Source: a virus. From it: a stretch of 23,289 nt of DNA. Every line of letters starts with the position of its first letter. Position 1 is the stretch's first letter. The DNA lies in IMG/VR virus record IMGVR_UViG_3300046455_000165, positions 1-23,289 of that record. One strand, given 5' to 3'. A program made the translations under genes and the position numbers. The notes under the pieces are model-generated. The model was not told where the DNA came from. It was given only the letters and a program-made list of their open reading frames with translations, and made no database searches. Of the stretch, positions 1 to 7,060 are shown one piece after another.

Positions 1-2
1 TA

Positions 3-77
3 AATATTGTAATAACAATTGTTTTAATCTTTATGGTTGTTGATATTAAAAAAATTAAAAAGAAATTAGGAGAATAA
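3..77 (+). CDS. C-terminal end of a small membrane protein (partial)
   Basis: An open frame enters from the left edge and stops at TAA 75-77. The 24 visible residues are a hydrophobic stretch (IVITIVLIFMVV) followed by a basic tail (KKIKKK), which is a membrane segment with a cytoplasmic positive end. The next gene starts one base after the stop, and its ribosome binding site (AGGAGA) lies inside the last codons of this frame, so the two look translationally coupled. A holin or spanin subunit is possible given the neighbouring hydrolase-like gene, but too little is visible to decide. Confidence 0.45.
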   Translation, partial: NIVITIVLIFMVVDIKKIKKKLGE

Positions 78-78
78 T

Positions 79-324
79 ATGCCGATAATAGCCGCATCTT
101 TTCTAGCTTTGTTTATGACAGTTCAACCTTTAACTGTCTCAGGTCCACATTTGCTATGTAATAAGGGTAAGTGTCCTAAGATGGCCTGCTTAGATGGCTG
201 GGAATATAGGGGATATGATATGAATGGTAGATTGTTTATGACCTGTAGGACTTTTACCACCTCAGGACATGAGTTTAGTGAGGCCCACATGAGGGTTAAA
301 AATCATGTAAGGAATTGCTTCTAA
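79..324 (+). CDS. Small secreted cysteine-containing protein, function unknown
   Basis: 81 residues. The first 20 or so residues are hydrophobic (PIIAASFLALFMTV) and look like an export signal or membrane anchor, although no basic residue precedes the hydrophobic core. Five cysteines follow at about 27, 32, 37, 56 and 80, which would suit disulfides in the periplasm. An AGGAGA box sits just before the ATG. The stop TAA overlaps the start of the next gene as TAATG. I do not recognise a family. Its position between a membrane peptide and a papain-fold-like protein makes a role in lysis or envelope interaction possible; this is inference. Confidence 0.65.
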   Translation: MPIIAASFLALFMTVQPLTVSGPHLLCNKGKCPKMACLDGWEYRGYDMNGRLFMTCRTFTTSGHEFSEAHMRVKNHVRNCF

Positions 325-869
325 TGAAGGCCTATATCTATTTTTCTACCCCTAAAAATATCTTATGGTGGCCACTATCTTGGTTCATTAGATATATGGA
401 GTCCAAAGATAGACCCCATTTATGGCATAGTTCTCATGCTTCTATAAGGTTAGGAGATAATGTCTATGAAGCAGTCTTTTTTCTAGGTGTACGGAAGATA
501 AGTATAGGTGAGTGGGTTAAAAAGAATAATGTCAGTTTCCGTATGGAACTTGATGTACCAGAAGATAAAGTTGACGATTTAAAAGCGTTTATGAATGGAA
601 GTATAGGAGTACCTTACTCCTTTATGGAGTTATTTGGCATTTTATATACCAGATTTGTAAAAAGATTCTTCAAAAAGAACGTAAAAAATCCATTTAATAT
701 ACTTAAACGTAAGGTAAAATGTACTGAGTTCATCTTAGAATCAGTCAAAATTTTCATGGAAATTAATAGTTCAAAAGATATAAATAATATTGGAGTTTTA
801 GATTTAGAATTTTTAATAAGAGAAGCAAAGTATAAAGCCCAGAAGGCGAAATCTCAGAATATTAGTTGA
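324..869 (+). CDS. Permuted NlpC/P60 (YiiX-like) papain-fold protein
   Basis: 181 residues from ATG 324, which overlaps the previous stop (TAATG). A TTG nine bases upstream is also open, but the ATG and its AAGGA box fit better. The order of motifs is that of circularly permuted papain-like enzymes: His38 in SSHASIRL, Glu49 in VYEAVF with GV following, the G-x-PYSF-x-ELFG stretch near 95-105, and Cys133 in KCTEFILESVK, with a late DL at 160-161. Known members cleave peptide or amide bonds, many in cell-wall peptides or lipids. Here it may be a lysis enzyme or a virion-associated hydrolase that helps cross the wall; it sits directly before the tail-tip genes. Catalysis is inferred from spacing of His/Glu/Cys only. 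Confidence 0.6.
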   Translation: MKAYIYFSTPKNILWWPLSWFIRYMESKDRPHLWHSSHASIRLGDNVYEAVFFLGVRKISIGEWVKKNNVSFRMELDVPEDKVDDLKAFMNGSIGVPYSFMELFGILYTRFVKRFFKKNVKNPFNILKRKVKCTEFILESVKIFMEINSSKDINNIGVLDLEFLIREAKYKAQKAKSQNIS

Positions 870-887
870 CAAAAATGGAAGGTTAAT

Positions 888-1724
888 ATGCCTTTAGAGA
901 TACCGACAATAATCAAAGACCTCTATGCAAACTATCCATTTGATGGTGATTTAGTTGCACAGGGAAGGGAACATCTTATTAACTATAAGAAAGCGGTGGT
1001 TAATACTTTTCCTTATATTAACTCTGCTATAGAGACTACCCAAATCTATCTTGAGGATATGTTAAGAAAGGTTTCATTTGTTGATGATTCTTTAGTTTTT
1101 AATACCACAATATATAAAAGAGATTCGGGGGCCAGTAAATCAAATACATTAAGAGAGCTTTATATAACTAAAGACCAAAATATATTAGTAAGAGAGCCTT
1201 TACCACCATTAGGTACTGTTATTGAAAGTATTATGCTTCTATCTGAAATGCAGGCACTTTATGGTAATGATAAAGAAGGTAGACCTAGATGGGCATTATT
1301 AAATGGTCAAAGTATTATAGGTAGTAAACTTCAAGTAACTTCTAATATATCTACTTTACCTAATGCTTTTACAAATATGCTTTTCTTAGCAGCTCCTTTT
1401 GGTAGTGAGATAGAAGCTCAGGTTAAGCCATTTGATACTAATGTGAATAATCTAAAAATAACTACTAACTCTATTACTCATGGTGAGACTCATCATACAA
1501 GTACCCATACCCATACCCATACAAGGCAAGGATTAACTAATGAGGGAAATAGAACAAATAATGGCTCGGAAACTGCTCCTGATAATTGGGGTACAGCAAG
1601 GAGTACAATAGATGATAAGTTTGTAACTGCATCCAATACTCATACCCATACTCCTACTTTTACATGGGGAACTGAAACTGCTCCAAAGGCCTTAAAAGTT
1701 AATTATTTTATAAGGATAAACTAA
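888..1724 (+). CDS. Tail-tip adhesin 1, collar-like core with His-x-His boxes
   Basis: 278 residues, first of three tandem paralogues. Residues 1-60 form an attachment-type region (HLINYKKAVVNTFP). A collar-like core follows at about 104-160: PLPPLGTVIESIMLL, ALYG, then WALLNGQSI. Histidine boxes lie at 198-212 (THHTSTHTHTHT) and 251-255 (THTHT), and the chain ends NYFIRIN. Such His-x-His clusters bind metal along the axis of trimeric phage fibre tips (T4 gp37/gp12 type). The likely role is receptor binding at the tail tip. Its stop overlaps the next ATG (TAATG), and the AGG of the conserved RIN ending supplies the next ribosome binding site. A collar-domain tail protein is well supported; the receptor is unknown. 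Confidence 0.75.
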   Translation: MPLEIPTIIKDLYANYPFDGDLVAQGREHLINYKKAVVNTFPYINSAIETTQIYLEDMLRKVSFVDDSLVFNTTIYKRDSGASKSNTLRELYITKDQNILVREPLPPLGTVIESIMLLSEMQALYGNDKEGRPRWALLNGQSIIGSKLQVTSNISTLPNAFTNMLFLAAPFGSEIEAQVKPFDTNVNNLKITTNSITHGETHHTSTHTHTHTRQGLTNEGNRTNNGSETAPDNWGTARSTIDDKFVTASNTHTHTPTFTWGTETAPKALKVNYFIRIN

Positions 1725-2584
1725 TGATTATAAATGAATTTGACTTAACTACTCCTAAGGAAACAGACCCTCTTAGTATAGCAGATGATGAGATAAGGTC
1801 TATTAAAGGTGCTATCATGGATACCTTTAAATATTTTGACTCAGCATTTGAAATTAAGTTTTCTGATTTTAACAAATTTTCTACTTATTTAAATATAGAT
1901 GAAACTTCAAAGGTTATAAAATTAAATACTCCTAAATATGTTTATATGAATAGCAAGAGACTTTATGTAGACAATAATGGTGTTGTAATAAACCAGAATC
2001 CATTACCGCCACTGGGCTCAATAATAAAAACAGTTTTAACTTTAGCTCAATTAGATACACTTTATGGTGTTGGCACATTTGCATATTTAGATGGTTCAGA
2101 CCTAAATCCACAAGGTAGTTTAAAAAATGCAAATATAACTATAGCAACAGCCATTGGAACTCCACCGGACCCGTATATTAAATTAATGAATATAAATCAA
2201 GCTCCACCAGCAGCTCCAGCAGTCGACCCTAAAAGAACTTATTTTTTAAGACAATCTGATACTGAGGCAAATATAGAGAAATTAGAATTAGCTAAGACAG
2301 GAAAGCCTATAGGAGCTATAACTTCAACTGTAGTCTCTTATACCCATACACACTCAGGGAACCATGTTCATACCCTTTCAAATACTTTTGCTAATTCTGA
2401 TAAACATGGAAGAGACAGCACTTGTTGTCATGCTAATCTAACGACTTCTGAAATAACAACAGATGGTCCAAATATAACCACTACTGGTAGCTATACGCAT
2501 GGACATACAACTCTTTCAACGGCTGGTGATGATGAGACTAGGCCTAGAAGTATTAGTTTAAACTTTTTTATGAGGATAAATTAA
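1724..2584 (+). CDS. Tail-tip adhesin 2, paralogue of the preceding gene
   Basis: 286 residues with the same plan as its neighbours. The N-terminal motif DPLSIADDEIRSIKGAIMDTF (16-35, typical of phage fibre attachment domains) is followed by the core PLPPLGSIIKTVLTLAQL-DTLYG at 93-114. Histidine boxes are at 207-216 (THTHSGNHVH) and 258-261 (THGH), and the end is NFFMRIN. A Cys-Cys pair with His at 234-236 (CCH) is unique to this copy and might add to a metal site. It overlaps both neighbours by TAATG. The divergence between paralogues is greatest between the core and the His boxes, as expected for the receptor-facing part. The product is probably a trimeric tip protein; whether it forms hetero-complexes with the other two is unknown. 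Confidence 0.72.
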   Translation: MIINEFDLTTPKETDPLSIADDEIRSIKGAIMDTFKYFDSAFEIKFSDFNKFSTYLNIDETSKVIKLNTPKYVYMNSKRLYVDNNGVVINQNPLPPLGSIIKTVLTLAQLDTLYGVGTFAYLDGSDLNPQGSLKNANITIATAIGTPPDPYIKLMNINQAPPAAPAVDPKRTYFLRQSDTEANIEKLELAKTGKPIGAITSTVVSYTHTHSGNHVHTLSNTFANSDKHGRDSTCCHANLTTSEITTDGPNITTTGSYTHGHTTLSTAGDDETRPRSISLNFFMRIN

Positions 2585-3432
2585 TGGTAACTGAGAAAGC
2601 AATATATATACATGGAGTTGATGGACTTAATAGAGCTTGGCCTACAGGGGCAGACTCATTAAGTGAAGCAGATAATCATATAAGGATGTTAAAGTCTGTT
2701 ATCCAAAATACTTTTCCAAATGCTGATACTCCTTTGCTTGTCTCCTCTACTCAGATTAATAACTTACCAACAAGTATTAATTACTCTGGAGAGTATGTAA
2801 CCTTACTTGGACCTTATGATTATAATACAGAAGAAGATAAGATATTAAAGATAAACTCAAATAATGAGATTGTATTAGATGTAGAGGGTTCTTACCCAAT
2901 AGGTATGGTTTTTTGGAGCATTTTAACTTTAGCAAAAATTCAACAAATGTATGGAACTGGTTATGTTCTGGCCAATGGTCAAACTATTTCCAATACAACT
3001 GAATATTATAGAATTACTAATAAGACTACTGTTCCAAATATTATGGCCAATACTTATATTAGACCAACTTATCTTGTAAAGAGTACCTCAGGACCAGAAA
3101 CTAAAACACTTGAGCCATCTGAGGTTGTTCAAACTGAGTCTACTGCTGCGGAGGTTGGTTTTTCTGCTATATTAGATGATGTGGCCCATGCGCATGGAAT
3201 GAGCCATGTTCATAGATATAATGCTTCTAACAGTTACAATCATAGTGCTCATGAGAGCTCTGCAAATGTTCATGCAGCAAATTGGGAGCCAGCAAGTGGA
3301 ATTGTTAGTGGTCCTAGTTCTATGAACTTATCAAGTGATACTCATGACCATACAATTAACTTATTAAATAACACTCCAACAAAAAATGAACTTAATAGAT
3401 TAACACTTAACCCTTTTATAAGGATTAATTAA
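2584..3432 (+). CDS. Tail-tip adhesin 3, paralogue of the two preceding genes
   Basis: 282 residues, third member of the tandem set. It has the attachment motif TGADSLSEADNHIRMLKSVI then NTFP at 21-45, the core YPIGMVFWSILTLAKIQQMYG at 104-124 followed by VLANGQTIS, histidine boxes at 202-210 (HAHGMSHVH), 220-230 (HSAHESSANVH) and 253-256 (THDH), and the ending NPFIRIN. The His boxes differ in spacing from those of the other copies. Its stop overlaps the start of the nozzle-like gene (TAATG), with the AGG of the RIN ending as ribosome binding site, so all four proteins can be made from one message by coupled translation. Confidence 0.72.
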   Translation: MVTEKAIYIHGVDGLNRAWPTGADSLSEADNHIRMLKSVIQNTFPNADTPLLVSSTQINNLPTSINYSGEYVTLLGPYDYNTEEDKILKINSNNEIVLDVEGSYPIGMVFWSILTLAKIQQMYGTGYVLANGQTISNTTEYYRITNKTTVPNIMANTYIRPTYLVKSTSGPETKTLEPSEVVQTESTAAEVGFSAILDDVAHAHGMSHVHRYNASNSYNHSAHESSANVHAANWEPASGIVSGPSSMNLSSDTHDHTINLLNNTPTKNELNRLTLNPFIRIN

Positions 3433-5558
3433 TGGCCTCAATACCAATAAAACAAATAGGTCAGGGAGGTATGATAACAGACATACCAGAATATGCATTA
3501 CCACCTAATCAAATTAGTACGGCCTTTAATATTAGATATGAAAATGGAGTTCCAGCTAGGTGTAAAGGTTGGAAACAATTACCATTAGATATGTCAGCAT
3601 TTTCTGGTTACAAATTTGTAGGAGGAGCTGAGTCTATTAATAATGAGCAAAGCGGTATTGTCTTTGCTTTAACTTCTGCTGTAATGGCTGCTTTTAAAAT
3701 ACCTATTATAGGAAGAAGAAAAGATACTTTTCCTAGCTTACTGTCTACTGGTGATATGAAGATGATATTTTATGATGGTCTTTTACCAGCTCCATTAGAC
3801 ATAAGTCCTGATTATGGTTCTATAACTAATTTTAAGTCTTTAGATTGGTCAGCAATTTATGGGGCCGTAATAATGAATACCCAAGAAGGTGTTCCTTATA
3901 TTTATGCTGAATCAGATGATAGGTTTAGACAATTAGGTAGATGGATAGAATGTTTAGGACCTGATGCTGCTTGTAATATATTTACTAATTTTAAGAATTT
4001 TTATGTAGCACTAAACATGAAAGAAAAGGGCCAATTATTAGGAAATAAAATTAGATGGAGTGGAGTAATTGAACCACCAATAACAGCAGGTGCAAAAGAT
4101 AAATTTATCTTGACTACAACTCCAGCAAACACACCTTTAAACACTCTAAAATTTACTATCTATGTAGGAAGAGATTATCCATTACCTCCATTAACTCCAG
4201 TAACATTAGCGAAGCCTATTAATTTTTGGATTAATACTACTACAACGGCAGGATTAGGTAAGCCAATCTTTGGAAATGGAACAGAAACAGCCTATGAAAT
4301 TATGGTTGCTTCTACTGCAACAGCAATTCAGGTTGCAACCGCTACGGCAAATATAATTAATTCTACTGGATTTTTTACTGCATCAAATATTGTAAATTCT
4401 ATAGCTACAAATCAATTAACAATATCAAATAAAAATCCAGGCCTTAATAAGCCACCTGTGTTTACAGGAACAGGTTACGTTGGTTGGAGCAAAAGCCAAG
4501 TAACGGATGCAACTTTAGGTAATGACCCTACTTGGGATGAGGCTGACCTTAATGCCTTAGCTGGTTTTATGTTTCTTCCTGATGATACTGATGCGATAGT
4601 TTCTGCCTTAAAATTAAGTGATAAGTTAATGGTTTATACAATGAAGGCAACTTATGCCATGAGCTTTGTAGGTGGTTCCTATGTTTTCTCAATAGCTAAA
4701 GTATTTATGGATGATGGTTGTTGTAGCCAGTTTGGAGTCCAAGAATTTGATGGTAAACATTTCGTAGTTGGAAGAAGTGATATTTTTATACATGATGGAA
4801 ACAGTAAAAAAAGTATTGTTTCTGGTAGGATTAAAGAATATTTTTATAGTTCTATAAAAGACCTTGAGCTCATAAAAACTTTTAAAAATGCTTTAACCCA
4901 AGATATTTTTGTTTATTATTCACATGAACCTGAGGCAATAAGAGATAAGAATTATGATAGAGCATGGGTTTATAATTATAGAGATGATGCTTGGTCTATA
5001 ATTGAATTACCAAAAATTGAAAGCATGGTATTAGGTCCTAGTATTGCTTATATTAATACATCCTATGATATTTCAACTGATACTTGGGATAGTGTGGCCT
5101 CAAAATCATGGTCAGATTATAGCTCCTCATTAATTGCATCAAGATTTTATTTTGTGAGCTATTTCAATAATAAGGTTTATCTTGGAGACGAGGGAAGCCA
5201 AAGAGACTTTGTAGATTATCCTGCTTATGTAGGTAGGGGACATATTGATTTAGATGAGTTGTATAAAAGCAATTATCCTGTAAAATATATAAAGCAAATA
5301 TTACCCAGTATGCAAGGAGAAGGCTTAGTAAGTTTTGATTTTTCTATAAGTAGGGCCCCACTAGACTCAGAAAGACCGGTTACTTCTGTAAATAATGTTT
5401 ATTTAGGAGAGAAAGAGTTTAATTTATCAACCGAACAATACAAAATTGATACTCAATTTTCTGGTAGATATTTTAGTTATAGAGTTACAATGAATACTAA
5501 AGGTTCATTTAAAATACATGAAATGGAACTTAACCTAGAAGCAAGGGGGATGAGGTAA
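3432..5558 (+). CDS. Tail nozzle / tubular-protein-like structural protein
   Basis: 708 residues. The opening IKQIGQGGMITDIPEYALP then ISTAFNIRYENG-x-ARCKGW is the kind of start seen in short-tailed phage nozzle proteins of the T7 gp12 / P22 gp10 functional class (GG near residue 12, a proline-rich LP, then an NxR-x-NG-x-x-R-x-x-GW segment). The rest is beta-rich with many Thr/Ser/Asn stretches, a CC pair around residue 430, and no membrane segments. T7 gp12 is about 794 residues, so the length is comparable. It lies between the adhesins and the ejection proteins, the usual place for the nozzle. No homology search was possible; the assignment rests on the N-terminal pattern, size and position. 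Its stop overlaps the next ATG. Confidence 0.55.
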   Translation: MASIPIKQIGQGGMITDIPEYALPPNQISTAFNIRYENGVPARCKGWKQLPLDMSAFSGYKFVGGAESINNEQSGIVFALTSAVMAAFKIPIIGRRKDTFPSLLSTGDMKMIFYDGLLPAPLDISPDYGSITNFKSLDWSAIYGAVIMNTQEGVPYIYAESDDRFRQLGRWIECLGPDAACNIFTNFKNFYVALNMKEKGQLLGNKIRWSGVIEPPITAGAKDKFILTTTPANTPLNTLKFTIYVGRDYPLPPLTPVTLAKPINFWINTTTTAGLGKPIFGNGTETAYEIMVASTATAIQVATATANIINSTGFFTASNIVNSIATNQLTISNKNPGLNKPPVFTGTGYVGWSKSQVTDATLGNDPTWDEADLNALAGFMFLPDDTDAIVSALKLSDKLMVYTMKATYAMSFVGGSYVFSIAKVFMDDGCCSQFGVQEFDGKHFVVGRSDIFIHDGNSKKSIVSGRIKEYFYSSIKDLELIKTFKNALTQDIFVYYSHEPEAIRDKNYDRAWVYNYRDDAWSIIELPKIESMVLGPSIAYINTSYDISTDTWDSVASKSWSDYSSSLIASRFYFVSYFNNKVYLGDEGSQRDFVDYPAYVGRGHIDLDELYKSNYPVKYIKQILPSMQGEGLVSFDFSISRAPLDSERPVTSVNNVYLGEKEFNLSTEQYKIDTQFSGRYFSYRVTMNTKGSFKIHEMELNLEARGMR

Positions 5559-5953
5559 TGCCAGATGTACGGAAGAAGATTGACCCTAAGTATCTTCGGA
5601 AAACTTTAAATATTCCAATTATCCAATTCGTAAGTGAGGATTTATTTAGAAAAGCCATTAACGATTCTCTACAATCTATAGTTGACTTTATTAATCAAGA
5701 TAAGATTATTTTATTAGGAGAAATTGGTTGGTATATAGATAATCCAGAAAATGGTACACTTGTATTTGCTTCTGGATGGACCGACTTAGCTAGTAATAAT
5801 CCTGATATAAAAAGAAACTCAGGATTTAATCCTAAATTTAAATCAGACCATACCGAGGTAACAGGTACTCCAAAAGATGGTAGAGGTCTTTGGTTTAGAT
5901 TAGATGATAAATGGTATTCAGTTACATTAGGTTCAACAGGGTATCCACAATAA
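5558..5953 (+). CDS. Small putative virion protein, function unknown
   Basis: 131 residues, starting in a TAATG overlap with the nozzle-like gene. The first 50 residues look helical (FVSEDLFRKAINDSLQSIVDF). The rest is rich in Gly, Asp and aromatic residues (GWYIDNPENGTLVF, then GRGLWFRLDDKWYSVTLGS), suggesting a small beta domain. I do not recognise the family. An adaptor or tail accessory role is suggested only by position between the nozzle-like protein and the ejection proteins. Confidence 0.6.
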   Translation: MPDVRKKIDPKYLRKTLNIPIIQFVSEDLFRKAINDSLQSIVDFINQDKIILLGEIGWYIDNPENGTLVFASGWTDLASNNPDIKRNSGFNPKFKSDHTEVTGTPKDGRGLWFRLDDKWYSVTLGSTGYPQ

Positions 5954-5962
5954 GGAGTATTT

Positions 5963-7048
5963 ATGCCAAGAGGTAGTTGGAGTAGTGCAGGTCAAGGGGC
6001 ATCAGCAGGGGCCTCAATGGGTATGATGGCAGGACCTTGGGGTGCTCTAATTGGTGGTCTAGCTGGTGGAGCCTATGGTTACTTCTCAGGTGGTGAGGAG
6101 GAGAGACCTACATCAGATGTATGGGGTCCGCAGAAGGGATACTTAACTGATATATATGCCCAAGCTCAGGATTTATATGGCCAGACTAAAATGCCTTCCG
6201 ATTATGAGAATAGTTTATATGCTTATGGTAAGGACTTTTATGGACCTAATGGGCAAGCTAACCAAATGGCAGGTAATATATACGGCTTAGGTCAAGGTTA
6301 CTCACAGATGGGTAATGAGGCCATGAACAGATATATGAACTCTCCAGAAGCCAAAATAACTTATGATTATGGTAATATTGATAGAGGGATTAATAATGAT
6401 ATTTTACAGGCCCAGATAGATGCGGCTACTTCTGGCGAGTATCGAAAACTTAGAGAGCAAGAGTTAAAGGGAACTGCTGCGGATGCCGCAACTATGGGTG
6501 CGGTCGGTGGCTCCAGACAACATCAAATGGAGGCCGTATTAACTAGGGGTGCTCTTGATGCTGCTACAAATACTGCTGGTACTATGAGAGGTCAGGCCTA
6601 TGATACTGCTTATAAAGGAGAGTTACAGAGAGCAATAGAACAGGCCCAATTAGATGCAGCTACTAGGTCAGGTTATGGGGCATTTGGCTCTCAAATGGCA
6701 GGACTAGGATTACAAGCTCAACAAGGTGCTTATGGAATGTATAATAATAATATAGCTAGTGGAATTGGATTAGGAGAAAAACAAAGAATGGCCCCTTGGC
6801 AAGCCTTGCAAGCATATCAGCAAGCTATTGGAGCTCCTATGCAGGTTAATCAACAACAATTACCTAATCCAATGATGAGAGGATTGGCCTATGCAGGTCA
6901 AGGAATGAGTGCTGCTCAGGATGCATACCAAGGTCAACAGATGTATGACCTAAATAGACAGTATTACCAAAACTATATAAATAATGTGCCAATGGGTGGC
7001 GGTCAAACTGGTGGGCCAAGACCAATGGGTAATACAGCTTATAGTTAA
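5963..7048 (+). CDS. Glycine-zipper internal virion (DNA-ejection) protein
   Basis: 361 residues, preceded by AAGGAG. Residues 9-44 are a long glycine zipper (GQGASAGASMGMMAGP, GALIGGLAGGAYGYFSGG), able to insert in a membrane. A GPQKGYLTD segment follows at 55-63, then an Ala/Gln/Tyr-rich helical region (AQAQDLYGQ, AMNRYMNS, repeated DAAT) and a Gly/Met-rich C-terminus. This composition and order are typical of short-tailed phage ejection proteins of the T7 gp14 functional class, which leave the head first and line a channel through the outer membrane. It lies directly before two much larger ejection-type proteins. Function is by composition and context, not by a catalytic motif. Confidence 0.65.
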   Translation: MPRGSWSSAGQGASAGASMGMMAGPWGALIGGLAGGAYGYFSGGEEERPTSDVWGPQKGYLTDIYAQAQDLYGQTKMPSDYENSLYAYGKDFYGPNGQANQMAGNIYGLGQGYSQMGNEAMNRYMNSPEAKITYDYGNIDRGINNDILQAQIDAATSGEYRKLREQELKGTAADAATMGAVGGSRQHQMEAVLTRGALDAATNTAGTMRGQAYDTAYKGELQRAIEQAQLDAATRSGYGAFGSQMAGLGLQAQQGAYGMYNNNIASGIGLGEKQRMAPWQALQAYQQAIGAPMQVNQQQLPNPMMRGLAYAGQGMSAAQDAYQGQQMYDLNRQYYQNYINNVPMGGGQTGGPRPMGNTAYS

Positions 7049-7060
7049 GACGGAGGATAG

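Noticed and set aside
3181-3200. Avoidance of GCGC in addition to GATC
   Set aside because: GCGC does occur (near 3189 and 20643) and would be rare anyway at this base composition.
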